DNA of 49,327 bases from Candidatus Auribacterota bacterium (GTDB lineage: Bacteria; Auribacterota; Tritonobacteria; UBA1439): NCBI GenBank assembly GCA_026392015.1, contig JAPLCW010000102.1, forward strand, positions 1 through 49,327, written 5' to 3'. The notes under the pieces were generated by a model, which was not told the DNA's origin, made no database searches, and worked only from the letters and a program-made list of their open reading frames with translations. The position numbers and the translations under genes are program-made. Shown here piece by piece: positions 38,146 to 46,763 of the stretch; position 1 is the first letter of the stretch, and every line of letters starts with the position of its first letter.

Positions 38146-38454
38146 ATGGAAAGAGGCATGAAGGGATTTGCCATCGCTCTTGTTCTTGGCCTGCTGCCAC
38201 TATGGTCGCAGACAACTGCATCGGCCGCGGATTGGTACAACCCAGGATGGCTCTACCGCAAGCCGGTCACGATAAATAACACGGGCTCAGCCCTGGCAAA
38301 CTATCAGGTCAAGATCAACGTGACCTACGACTCGGACATGAAATCCGATTTCTCGGACCTGCGCTTCACCGACAGCGATGGAACAACCCTGCTGAACTAC
38401 TGGGTGGAGAGTTACACGGCTTCGACCTCAGCCGTGGCCTGGGTGAACAAGTAG
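38146..38454 (+). pseudogene. Array unit A, 5' part: DUF2341 secreted protein broken by frameshift
   Basis: The ATG follows GCGAGGAGGTG, an excellent ribosome site. A signal peptide (GFAIALVLGLLPLWSQTTASA) precedes the start of a DUF2341 domain (DWYNPGWLYRKPVTINNTGS, YDSDMKSDFSDLRFTDSDG). The frame ends at a TAG shortly after SAVAW. Compared with unit B, about 50 residues of the normal continuation (KVPSIPGSSTKTIYMYY) are missing at 38446/38447, and the downstream coding continues in the +1 frame (next entry). A conserved frame reads from 37960 into this gene but has no good ribosome site. It is either a real disruption or an assembly error. Confidence 0.6.
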
Positions 38455-39385
38455 CGCGGATAGCACGGGGAATGGACATACCTTAGGTTCAATGAATACA
38501 CCTCATTGGACGGATTCAGGAAAAATAGGAAAAGCAACCGACCTGGAAAAAGATGAACAAGAAGCGTGGAGTAATTCTGATGCGGCATTACTATTTGATT
38601 TTCCTTTTACAATAAACCTATGGTTTAAGGCGGAAAGTCTGTATGCGTACACAACGATATTGGCAAAGACTGTAAATACATCAGGAGGGGGAACAAGGTA
38701 TAGATTAACAACAACCTCCGCCGGAAATGTTCCGATGGTAGGAACGTATCACACATCAGGATCGGGATATGCTGCAGGGACATCTACTTTATCGACGGGA
38801 ACTTGGTACATGTTTACTTATGTCCATACTACAACGGGAATGGCTTTATACATAAATGGAACATTAGAAAAATTTGAAGCAAACAGCAATCCACCTTACA
38901 CCGAGCTTAATTATCCATTATATATTGGTGTTCATCAAGACGGAGGTCCATCTTTTGCAGGTTGGTGGGATGGATTAGTTGATGAAGTTGGAATGTGGAG
39001 CAGAAATTTAACGACAAGTGAAATAACTCAACTTTACAACAGTGGAACCGGACTTGTGGTTTTTGCAGCCCCTGCGCCGGGCGTAACCGTCGAGGGGGAA
39101 GAGTACCCCCCAACCCCGACCCCGACAATCACGCCCACTCCCACGATAACGCCCACCCCTACTCCGACAAAAGGTCTGAACTCTCCCGGGCTTCCTTCGG
39201 CAGGGAGCGGGATGCACACGCTCCAGCAGGTATATAACTACCTGAACTCAGGGATAAAGACAACACCTGCACCCAGCTTCCAGGAACCGGTCGCGGGTCC
39301 CGGACCGACTATGAAGACGTTGGAAGAGATTTACCAGGACATCACCGTACCCGGGAGTTGGGGGGTTCGGACGGGGACACGGTAA
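38447..39385 (+). pseudogene. Array unit A, 3' part: LamG-like domain, Thr-Pro stalk, C-terminal domain
   Basis: The open frame begins at the junction after the DUF2341 part; the first ATG is at 38492. TSSADSTGNGHTLGSM is the ordinary start of a laminin-G/concanavalin-like domain lacking its first strand. PFTINLWFKAESL, YTTILAKTVN, WYMFTYVHTTTGMALYINGT and LVDEVGMWSRNLTTSEI complete it. A short [12 protein letters not shown] stalk follows, then the shared C-terminal domain (GLPSAGSGMHTLQQVYNYL), which lacks about 30 residues before PGSWGVRTGTR. The LamG part is A/T-rich at third codon positions compared with the stalk and tail. Without the 5' part it has no signal peptide. Confidence 0.65.
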
Positions 39386-39410
39386 GACTGTATTTTTACC
39401 TAAAAATCAA

Positions 39411-39573
39411 GTAACTGCTCAGGAGCCGGTATCCAGGGTTAATTCAGTTACTCGAAGAGGTCAACACGCTACCGGAAGCTATTTCTCGATCCATTCCGGA
39501 TTCTGGCTCCTGACTTCTGACTACCCGAGTATTTATCAGGCGGTGAGAGCAGAAAGGATGGGGAGAAGTAATA
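39411..39573. repeat. Array spacer type 1, copy 1 (shortened)
   Basis: Between units A and B, TAACTGCTCAGGAGCCGG begins a spacer whose second half holds TTCTGGCTCCTGACTTCTGA and ends TATTTATCAGGCGGTGAGAG before GGATGGGGAGAAGT. The middle differs from the longer copies at 41150 and 45950. Confidence 0.7.
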
Positions 39574-39768
39574 AAAACTGTGATGAAGCTAGGTCGCGGA
39601 TCTCGGAAATCCGTGGTGGGGGCGGGAGTTTCCGCGTTGAGTGAAGGGATGCCGGATAATAATTTCCACAACAGAATGAAGGTTATGATGCGGAGGCTTT
39701 TCAATTTAGCAGCGGCAAGCTCTGGCTGTTTTTTATCAACCGTTAACCATTTTGCGAGGAGGTGTGAT

Positions 39769-41124
39769 ATGAAAAGAGCCATGAAGGGATTGGCCATCTC
39801 TCTTGTTCTTGGCCTGCTGCCACTATGGACGCAGACAACTGCATCGGCCGCGGATTGGTACAACCCAGGCTGGTCCTACCGCCGACCTATCACGATAAAC
39901 AATACCGGCAACGCCTCTACGCTCACGGACTACCAGGTCAGAATCAGCGTGACGTATGATTCCGACATGAAATCTAACTTCTCCGATCTGCGCTTCACGG
40001 ACAGCAACGGGACGAGCATCCTCTCTTACTGGGTTGAGACTTACACGGCTTCGACCTCAGCCGTGGTCTGGGCGAAGGTCCCGTCCATCCCCGGGTCGAG
40101 CACGAAGACGATCTACATGTACTATGACAATGCCGCGGCGAATTCTGAGAGCAGTGGTGATGCAACCCTGGAGTTCTTTGACGATTTTAGCGGAGATCTC
40201 AGCAAATGGACCGTTGAAGCCGGCTCGGCGGTGATCGAATCAGGAGAGGTGAAGCTGAGCGGTCTGTACGGAGCCCTGAAAACTGCTATGGGTGACGCCT
40301 GGACCAATTACGAGGCGCAAATCAAGTCCCGGAAACCAAATGATAATAATGCATACGGCTTGAGTGTATTTTATCAAACACCGCCAAAAGGTTACTGGTT
40401 CAGAATTAGGCGGGATGTTAACGACTGGTACTGTCTTATTAATTTGGCCACAGATAGCAACATCTATGCAAATTATACCATGGACCAATCGAGAGCGGTT
40501 ACCAGCTGGATGAAGGTTCAAGCTGCTAATGAAGGAACGCAAACAAGAATACGCTACTGGGAAAGCAATAACTCTGTTGATTGGTATACCGACAGCGATA
40601 CCTCGGGCCAGGCCATAGATTCGTCAGGGAGCAGAAGCACGGGCGGAAGGATTTGCCTGCATTCCAATGACGGTATCGTGGTTTATTATGACGATGTGCG
40701 TGTCCGCAAATTCTCATCCCCGGATCCGACTGCGAGCATCGGGTCGGAAGAAGCCGTCCCGACCCCTACTCCAACGGTAACACCAACCAACACTCCAACA
40801 CGCACTCCCACACAGACACCCACCCCGATTCCCACACCGACAAAAAACATGAATCCTCCCGGGCCTCCGTCAGCGGGGAGCGGGATGTACACGCTCTCAC
40901 AGATCTATGACTACCTGAACTTGGGGGTAAAGGCAACACCTGTACCCAGTTTCCGGGAACCCGGAGCAGGTCCGGGACCGACTATGAAGACGGTGAAGGA
41001 GATATACGAAGACATCCAGGCGAAGTTCGACCAGTGCGATGTAACAGCAGCCAATGTTGACTCAGGAAAGAAGTTCTTCTCGACCTTGCCCGGGAGTTGG
41101 GGGGTTCGGACGGGGACACGGTAA
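39769..41124 (+). CDS. Array unit B: intact DUF2341 surface protein
   Basis: A 451-aa exported protein, the only intact DUF2341 member of the array. The ATG has GAGGAGGTG upstream. The signal peptide is LAISLVLGLLPLWTQTTASA. The DUF2341 domain runs from DWYNPGWSYRRPITI to KTIYMYYDNAAANSES, then FFDDFSGDLSKWTVE opens a jelly-roll-like ectodomain ending GIVVYYDDVRVRKFSSPDP. A short stalk ([17 protein letters not shown]) and the common C-terminal domain follow (GPPSAGSGMYTLSQIYDYL, TMKTVKEIYEDIQAKFDQC, VDSGKKFFSTLPGSWG, VRTGTR). DUF2341 occurs in secreted glycan-binding or surface proteins. An open frame extends upstream to about 39580 through a conserved leader, but ribosome site and signal peptide favour 39769. 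Function is likely surface binding; ligand unknown. Confidence 0.8.
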   Translation: MKRAMKGLAISLVLGLLPLWTQTTASAADWYNPGWSYRRPITINNTGNASTLTDYQVRISVTYDSDMKSNFSDLRFTDSNGTSILSYWVETYTASTSAVVWAKVPSIPGSSTKTIYMYYDNAAANSESSGDATLEFFDDFSGDLSKWTVEAGSAVIESGEVKLSGLYGALKTAMGDAWTNYEAQIKSRKPNDNNAYGLSVFYQTPPKGYWFRIRRDVNDWYCLINLATDSNIYANYTMDQSRAVTSWMKVQAANEGTQTRIRYWESNNSVDWYTDSDTSGQAIDSSGSRSTGGRICLHSNDGIVVYYDDVRVRKFSSPDPTASIGSEEAVPTPTPTVTPTNTPTRTPTQTPTPIPTPTKNMNPPGPPSAGSGMYTLSQIYDYLNLGVKATPVPSFREPGAGPGPTMKTVKEIYEDIQAKFDQCDVTAANVDSGKKFFSTLPGSWGVRTGTR

Positions 41125-41149
41125 TACTGTAATTTTGCATAAATTTAGG

Positions 41150-41404
41150 TAACTGCTCAAGAGCCGGAATTCAGGAGTCAGGAGCCAGAAGTTTGAATGA
41201 GGACTCCCGCGGCGACATTACTGTTCAGGAGCCGGAATCCAGGAGTCAGAATTCAGAATTCAGGAGACAGGAGATAAACTTTTCCTTGAAATGGCGTTAT
41301 TCTTAATTCTGTATTCTGGATTCTTGCTTTTCCATTCTGGCTCCTGGCTTCTGACTGCCTGAGTATTTATCAGGCGGTGAGAGCAGAAAGGATGGGGAGA
41401 AGTT
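41150..41404. repeat. Array spacer type 1, copy 2
   Basis: This spacer is rich in self-complementary blocks of the AGGAGCCGGAATCCAGGAGT and CTGTATTCTGGATTCTTGC kind, so the whole can fold back on itself. It ends TATTTATCAGGCGGTGAGAG, AGCAGAAAGGATGGGGAGAA. It is nearly the same as 45950-46212. Confidence 0.75.
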
Positions 41405-41521
41405 ATGAAAACCGTGATGAAGATAGGTCGCGGATTGTGGAAATCCGTGATAGGGGCAGGAGTTTTGGTGTTTAGTGAAGGGATGTGCGTTGGTGATTCT
41501 CGCAACAGAAAGGGGTGTAAG

Positions 41522-42772
41522 ATGAAAAAACTATTTATAGGATTAGAAATCGTTATCCTTTTGGCTTTTGGCTTGTCAACTGCACTAGCTGCAACAGTAA
41601 AAGTATTAGTAGTAGCAGGAGGAGGTGGCGGAGCTGCTAGATTTGGCGGTGGTGGAGGTGCTGGCGGTTACCAGTATGATGCTTCACATTCAGTTTCCTA
41701 TCAATCCTATACAGTTACTGTAGGGAGTGGAGGTGCAGGTGGAGCTTTTACAGGCGGTCCTGGAACAGGTGGTGCTAATCCAGGTGTAAATGGAAATAAC
41801 TCTGTATTTGATACTATTACAGCATATGGTGGAGGTGGAGGTGGTGAAGGTGACCAACACAATGGATTAGATGGTGGTTCTGGGGGAGGAGGTTCAGGTC
41901 GTTTTGCCACTTCTGGTGGGAATGGTAGTCAGGGAAGTAATGGAGGAGCAGGGCGGCTTGGTAGTCAGTATTGTTCTGGTGGAGGTGGCGGAGCTTCAGC
42001 TGCTGGAAGTGATGGAACAGTTGTTGGAGGAAAGGGAGGAGATGGGACCGAAAACTTAATTACTGGTTCATCTGTTTATTATGCGGGTGGTGGCGGAGGT
42101 GCTATTGATGATACTACCTATGGTTCAGGAGGTAATGGAGGGGGGGGGCATGGAGGTAACCATTATACTGGGGCAACAAACGGAACAGCAAATACTGGAG
42201 GTGGAGGTGGTGGAGCTGTTTGGGATGATGACCCTAATGGTGGAAAAGGTGGTTCAGGTGGTTCAGGTATCGTAATAATAAGTTATGTAACCGCTGATTT
42301 TGGAACTTGCACTGGTGGAACAAAGACAACTGATGGGGCAAATACCGTTCATACATTTTTACTTGCCGATTCTGGAACAAATATGATTTTTGTCGCGGCT
42401 GCTACTCCTACACCAACCATAACGCCCACGCCCACCCGGACTCCCACGGAGACACCAACGGTAACGCCCACACCGACCAAAAGCATGGATTCTCCCGGGC
42501 TTCCGTCAGCGGGGAGCGCGATGCACACGCTCCAACAGGTATATGACTACCTCAACTCAGGGATAAAGACAACACCTGTACCCAGTTTCCGGGGACCTGG
42601 CGCAGGTCCCGGACCGACTATGAAGACGTTGGAAGAGATCTACCAAGACATCCAGGCGAAGTTCGACCAGTGCCCCGCCACGGCTGCTGATGTGAAGTCA
42701 GGAGTGAGATTCTTCAGCACACAGTCGGAAAGTTGGGGTGTGAAAACCGGAACCGGTAGCATATGCCCATAA
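41522..42772 (+). CDS. Array unit C: glycine-rich surface protein
   Basis: A 416-aa exported protein starting MKKLFIGLEIVILLAFGLS, with AAAGGGG six bases before the ATG. After signal cleavage near ALAA, TVKVLVVAGGGGGAARFG opens a glycine-rich domain of some 260 residues with GGGGGGE, SVYYAGGGGGA and GGSGGSGIVIISYVTADFG, matching the Gly-rich domain common in bacterial surface and phage tail proteins (Pfam glycine-rich domain). A short [18 protein letters not shown] stalk leads to the array's C-terminal domain, ending WGVKTGTGSICP. The Gly codons are mostly GGA and GGT, unlike the C/G-ending codons of stalk and tail. An open upstream frame from 41405 encodes the conserved leader. Role: presumed cell-surface display. 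Confidence 0.78.
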   Translation: MKKLFIGLEIVILLAFGLSTALAATVKVLVVAGGGGGAARFGGGGGAGGYQYDASHSVSYQSYTVTVGSGGAGGAFTGGPGTGGANPGVNGNNSVFDTITAYGGGGGGEGDQHNGLDGGSGGGGSGRFATSGGNGSQGSNGGAGRLGSQYCSGGGGGASAAGSDGTVVGGKGGDGTENLITGSSVYYAGGGGGAIDDTTYGSGGNGGGGHGGNHYTGATNGTANTGGGGGGAVWDDDPNGGKGGSGGSGIVIISYVTADFGTCTGGTKTTDGANTVHTFLLADSGTNMIFVAAATPTPTITPTPTRTPTETPTVTPTPTKSMDSPGLPSAGSAMHTLQQVYDYLNSGIKTTPVPSFRGPGAGPGPTMKTLEEIYQDIQAKFDQCPATAADVKSGVRFFSTQSESWGVKTGTGSICP

Positions 42773-42957
42773 CCGGGGGCAACCTGCGAAAATATCTTAG
42801 TCAGGTGAGATAGTTTCATCGGGGTGTGCAAATGGGGACCAGGTGAAGAGGATGAGGGGATGATGAAAAGTAAAGAGCGCGCAGTCTGCGCCCCGCACCT
42901 TTGCTAATTGCCAATGCGATAAAAATTATGCACTACGTGTGGGAAGGAGATTAAGAA
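42769..42957. repeat. Array spacer type 2, copy 1
   Basis: Starting CATAACCGGGGGCAACCTGC at the unit C stop, it continues GGTGAGATAGTTTCATCGGG and AAGAGCGCGCAGTCTGCGC. It is the same as 44398-44587 except at a handful of positions. It precedes the conserved leader of unit D. Confidence 0.78.
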
Positions 42958-43077
42958 GTGATGGAAACTGCGATGAAGACAGGCCGCGGATTTTGGAAAT
43001 CCGTGCCAGGGGCGGGGTTCTGGTGGTTTGGTGACAGGTTGTGCGTTGATAATTTTCGCAACAGAAAGGGGCGTAAG
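42958..43077 (+). repeat. Conserved array leader (representative copy)
   Basis: The leader encodes, in frame with the gene, MKTGRGFWKSVPGAG and then RNRKGRK before the signal peptide. Copies precede units B (39583), C (41405), E (44590), F (46220) and the last unit (48121). CGCGGATTT and AAATCCGTG can pair around TGG. The E copy has a TGA, so the leader is not a required part of the protein. Confidence 0.6.
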
Positions 43078-44319
43078 ATGAAAAAACTATTTATGGGCTT
43101 GGCAATCGTTATCTTTTCAGCTTTCGGCTTGTCTGATGCGCCAGCGGCAACAGTCGAAGTATTAGTTGTTGCAGGTGGTGGAGGCGGTGGAGGTAGAGAT
43201 GGTGGTGGTGGTGGTGGAGCAGGAGGATTACTTTATTATACAACTTATACTGCAACAGGAAATATAAATGTAATTGTTGGAAATGGTGGTTTAGGCTCAA
43301 CTGCTTATGCAGATAGTGGAGCAAGAGGAGGGAATAGCTCTTTTGGAACAATTATATCAGATGGTGGTGGAGGAGGGAAAACTCGTAACTCTGGAACAGG
43401 AAATTCAAGTGGGGGTTCTGGAGGAGGAGGTTCAATATATAATTCATTAGGAGCATCAGGAATTGCTGGACAAGGAAACGATGGTGGAAGTAGTGAAGTA
43501 AATGAGAGTGGCGGTGGAGGCGGAGGTGCAAGTTTTAAAGGAGCGAATGGAACATCAATACATGGTGGAAATGGTGGAAATGGAACAGCATATTCAATTA
43601 ATGGAACTTCTGTATTTTATGCAGGTGGAGGTGGAGGATTTTTTAATGATAACCCAGCTATTCCAATAGGAAAAGGTGGTTTAGGTGGAGGTGGAGATGG
43701 TGGTGCGAATTATCCTATTGGACCACAAACTGCTCCGACAAATGCAATAAATGGAACAGGTGGAGGCGGAGGAGGTGCAGGTGGAAGTCATAATGGAGGT
43801 GCAGGTGGAAGTGGAATAGTTATCGCAAGATATGTCACTGCAGACTTTGGTACTTGCACTGGTGGGACAATAACATATACAGATTCAAATGGAGCAAATC
43901 CAAGGCCAAGTCCTGCTTATGCAGGTGGATATACTGTTCATACTTTTACAGGTGATGGGACATTTACGGTATTGGAGGCACCTACACCGACTCCCACGCC
44001 GACAATCACGCCGACCCCGACGCCCACGCCAACCAAAAGCATGGATTCTCCCGGGCTTCCGTCAGCGGGGAGCGGGATGTACACGATCCAACAGATCTAT
44101 GACTACCTGAACCTGGGGATAAAGGCAACACCCGTCCCCGGTTTCCAGGAACCGGGCGCAGCCCCCGGACCGACCTTGAAGACTATGAAGGAAATCTACG
44201 AAGACATCCAGGCGAAGTTCGACCAGTGCCCCGCCACGGCTGCTGATATGAAGTCGGGTGTGAAATTTTTCTGCACGCAGCCGGGGAACTGGGGTGTTCA
44301 AACGGGGACAAGGCCGTAA
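43078..44319 (+). CDS. Array unit D: glycine-rich surface protein
   Basis: A 413-aa exported protein beginning MKKLFMGLAIVIFSAFGLS, with AAAGGGG upstream. The mature part starts TVEVLVVAGGGGGGGRDG and runs through an A/T-codon-rich glycine domain (LLYYTTYTATGNINVIVGN, SVFYAGGGGGFF, GGSGIVIARYVTADFGTC), then HTFTGDGTFTVLEAP, a [13 protein letters not shown] stalk and the common tail (GSGMYTIQQIYDYL, TMKEIYEDIQAKFDQC, FFCTQPGNWGVQTGTRP). Just past its stop codon lies the remnant of another copy of the tail. Spacer, leader and signal peptide are nearly identical to those of unit E, so these units arose by tandem duplication or conversion, while the glycine domains differ strongly. Confidence 0.78.
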   Translation: MKKLFMGLAIVIFSAFGLSDAPAATVEVLVVAGGGGGGGRDGGGGGGAGGLLYYTTYTATGNINVIVGNGGLGSTAYADSGARGGNSSFGTIISDGGGGGKTRNSGTGNSSGGSGGGGSIYNSLGASGIAGQGNDGGSSEVNESGGGGGGASFKGANGTSIHGGNGGNGTAYSINGTSVFYAGGGGGFFNDNPAIPIGKGGLGGGGDGGANYPIGPQTAPTNAINGTGGGGGGAGGSHNGGAGGSGIVIARYVTADFGTCTGGTITYTDSNGANPRPSPAYAGGYTVHTFTGDGTFTVLEAPTPTPTPTITPTPTPTPTKSMDSPGLPSAGSGMYTIQQIYDYLNLGIKATPVPGFQEPGAAPGPTLKTMKEIYEDIQAKFDQCPATAADMKSGVKFFCTQPGNWGVQTGTRP

Positions 44320-44323
44320 TGTA

Positions 44324-44401
44324 AGAATGGGCAAGAAGTTTTTTAGCATGCATCCGGGGAGTTGGGGAGTTCAGACCGGGACCGGTAACATATGCCCATA
44401 A
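44324..44401 (+). pseudogene. Orphan tail remnant behind unit D
   Basis: The frame GKKFFSMHPGSWGVQTGTG ending NICP and a stop is the last 20-odd residues of the C-terminal domain in the variant used by unit C (GTGSICP). It follows unit D's own stop directly and is followed by spacer type 2, exactly as the unit C tail is. It looks like the original tail of unit D, left behind when another tail was recombined in. Confidence 0.7.
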
Positions 44402-44587
44402 CCGGGGGCAGCCTGCGAAAATATCTTAGTCAGGTGAGATAGTTTCATCGGGGTGTGCAAATGGGAACCAGGTGAAGAGGATGAGGGGATGATGAAAAGT
44501 AAAGAGCGCGCAGTCTGCGCCCCGCACTTTTGCTAATTGCCAATGCGATAAAAGTTATGCACTACGTAGGGGAAGGAGAGCAAGAAG
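44398..44587. repeat. Array spacer type 2, copy 2
   Basis: This copy is nearly identical to 42769-42957, beginning CATAACCGGGGGCAGCCTGC after the orphan tail. It leads into the unit E leader. Confidence 0.78.
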
Positions 44588-44706
44588 TGATGGAAACTGC
44601 GATGAAGACAGGCCGCGGATTTTTGAAATCCGTGATAGGGGCGGGGTTCCGGTGATTTAGTGAAAGGTTGTGCGTTGATAATTCTCGCAACAGGAAGGGA
44701 TGTAAG

Positions 44707-45924
44707 ATGAAAAAACTATTTATGGGATTCGCAATCGTTGTCTTTTCCGCTTACGGCTTGTCTGATGCACTCGCGGCAACAGCCGAAGTATTAGTAGTAG
44801 CGGGTGGTGGTGGAGCGGGGGCAAACGCAGGAGGTGGTGGCGGCGCAGGCGGATTGTTATACAATCCTTCACTTTCAATAACAAGCGGTTCTTATAACGT
44901 AGTAGTAGGAACAGGTGGCTTAGGTTCAACATCAAACTCTTTAAGGGGCCAAAGTGGCGAAAATTCAACATTTCCCTCCATGACGGCACTAGGTGGCGGC
45001 GGGGGCGGCTCAAATACTGTTGAAAAAATAGGCGGGAACGGCGGTTCAGGTGGCGGTGGTTCAGGAACAGGCGCGCCCGCAGGTGGTGGCACAGGATCAG
45101 CAGGGCAAGGTAATAACGGTGGTTCTGCCGTATCAAGCCCGCCTGAATATGGAAGTGGTGGCGGTGGTGGGTGTAATGCCGCAGGTGGAACAGGAACAAG
45201 CACATCTGGCGGAAATGGTGGATCAGGTTGCTATTATTCAATTAGTGGTAGTTCTGTATGTTATGCGGGTGGCGGTGGAGCTTCAACACTCACTACAGGT
45301 GGAATCGCAGGCAATGGCTCTTGTGGCGGCGGTAATGCTAATGTAGCAGGTATTGGTTATAATGCAACTGGCTACGGCGGCGGTGGCGGTGGCGGTTGGA
45401 ATAATAGCGGTGGGAGTTCAGCAGGTGGAAAAGGCGGTTCGGGAATAATAATTATAAGATATGTAACTGCTGATTTTTCTGCTTATGTAGTAACAGGTGG
45501 AACAATAGCAACAGTGGCTAATGATACTGTTCATACTTTTACAGGTAGTGGAACATTTGCGGTGGCTTTGCCGACACCCACAAACACGCCTACGATCACA
45601 CCCACTCCCACGATAACGCCCTCGCCCACACCCACACCAACCAAAAGCTTGGATTCTCCCGGGCTTCCGTCAGCGGGGAGCGGGATGTACACGCTCTCAC
45701 AGGTCTATGACTACCTGAACTCGGGGATAAAAGCAACACCCGTACCCAGTTTCCGGGAACCTGGCGCAGGTCCCGGACCGACTATGAAGACGATGAAGGA
45801 GATATACGAAGACATCCAGGCGAAGTTCGACCAGTGCCCCGCCACGGCCGCTAATGTGGATTCAGGAGTAAAATTCTTCTGCACGCGGCCGGGAAGTTGG
45901 GGGGTTCAGACGGGAACACGGTAA
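44707..45924 (+). CDS. Array unit E: glycine-rich surface protein
   Basis: A 405-aa exported protein beginning MKKLFMGFAIVVFSAYGLS. The upstream leader has an in-frame TGA, so the ATG at 44707 is the only sensible start and supports the same choice in the sister genes. TAEVLVVAGGGGAGANAG opens the glycine domain; YNVVVGTGGLGSTSN, SVCYAGGGGASTL and GGSGIIIIRYVTADFSA follow. Gly codons here are often GGC, unlike units C and D. A stalk ([19 protein letters not shown]) and the common tail follow (GSGMYTLSQVYDYLNSG, FREPGAGPGPTMKTMKEIY, FFCTRPGSWGVQTGTR). After the stop comes a type 1 spacer instead of type 2, so the unit mixes a type 2 front with a type 1 back. Confidence 0.8.
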   Translation: MKKLFMGFAIVVFSAYGLSDALAATAEVLVVAGGGGAGANAGGGGGAGGLLYNPSLSITSGSYNVVVGTGGLGSTSNSLRGQSGENSTFPSMTALGGGGGGSNTVEKIGGNGGSGGGGSGTGAPAGGGTGSAGQGNNGGSAVSSPPEYGSGGGGGCNAAGGTGTSTSGGNGGSGCYYSISGSSVCYAGGGGASTLTTGGIAGNGSCGGGNANVAGIGYNATGYGGGGGGGWNNSGGSSAGGKGGSGIIIIRYVTADFSAYVVTGGTIATVANDTVHTFTGSGTFAVALPTPTNTPTITPTPTITPSPTPTPTKSLDSPGLPSAGSGMYTLSQVYDYLNSGIKATPVPSFREPGAGPGPTMKTMKEIYEDIQAKFDQCPATAANVDSGVKFFCTRPGSWGVQTGTR

Positions 45925-45949
45925 TACTGTAGTTTTGCATAAATTTAGG

Positions 45950-46212
45950 TAACTGCTCAAGAGCCAGAATTCAGGAGTCAGGAACCAGAAGTTAGAATAA
46001 GGACGCCAGCGGCGACATTACTGCTCAGGAGCCGGAATCCAGGAATCAGAATCCAGAATTCAGGAGACAGGAGATAAACGTTTCCTTGAAATGCCGTTAT
46101 TTTTAATTCTGTATTCTGGATTCTGTATTCTTGCTTTTCCATTCTGGCTCCTGACTTCTGACTGCCCGAGTATTTATCAGGCGGTGAGAGCAGAAAGGAT
46201 GGGGAGAAGTAA
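45950..46212. repeat. Array spacer type 1, copy 3
   Basis: This is a full-length spacer between units E and F, nearly the same as 41150-41404, with a small internal duplication (CTGTATTCTGGATTCTGTAT). Confidence 0.75.
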
Positions 46213-46409
46213 TAAAAACTGTGATGAAGCTCGGTCGCGGATCTCGGAAATCCGTGGTGGGGGCGGGAGTTTCCGCGTTTAGTGAAGGGATGCCGGATAA
46301 TAATTTACACAACAGAAAGAAGGTTATGATGCGGAGGCTTTTCAATTTAACAGCGGCAAGCTTTGGCTGTTTATTATCAACCGTTAACCGTTTTGCGAGG
46401 AGGTGTGAG

Positions 46410-46763
46410 ATGAAAAGAGGAATGAAGGGATTCATCATCGCTCTTGTTCTTGGCCTGCTGCCACTATGGACGCAGACGACTGTATCGGCCGCGGATTGGT
46501 ACAACCCAGGCTGGCTCTACCGCACGCCGGTCACGATAAATAACACGGGCTCAGCCCTGGCAAACTACCAGGTCAAGATCAACGTGACCTACGACTCGGA
46601 CATGAAATCCGATTTCTCGGACCTGCGCTTCACCGACAGCGATGGAACAACCCTGCTGAACTACTGGGTGGAGAGTTACACGGCTTCGACCTCAGCCGTG
46701 GCCTGGGTGAGGGGGGAATTGGGATGCCAGTTCAGGTTATTTAGTGTCATCAGGTTCAGGTGA
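46410..46763 (+). pseudogene. Array unit F, 5' part: DUF2341 protein broken at the same base as unit A
   Basis: The signal peptide and DUF2341 start (DWYNPGWLYRTPVTINNTGS) differ from unit A at only one position over the last 185 bases before the junction. After GTGGCCTGGGTGA (46698-46710) the sequence diverges completely and the frame closes at 46763. The normal continuation seen in unit B (KVPSIPGSSTKTIYMYY and DDFSGDL) is absent. GAGGAGGTG supports the ATG. It is disrupted unless frameshifting or an assembly error is involved. Confidence 0.6.

Noticed and set aside
37924..38146. Cyclic-di-GMP or other riboswitch before the array
   Set aside because: A hairpin is present but the conserved core bases of known classes were not found.
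39411..46212. Integron-like cassette array with attC sites
   Set aside because: The spacers are self-complementary, but no integrase is visible and no GTTRRRY core pairs at both ends; spacers are too long and similar, and each unit has its own leader.
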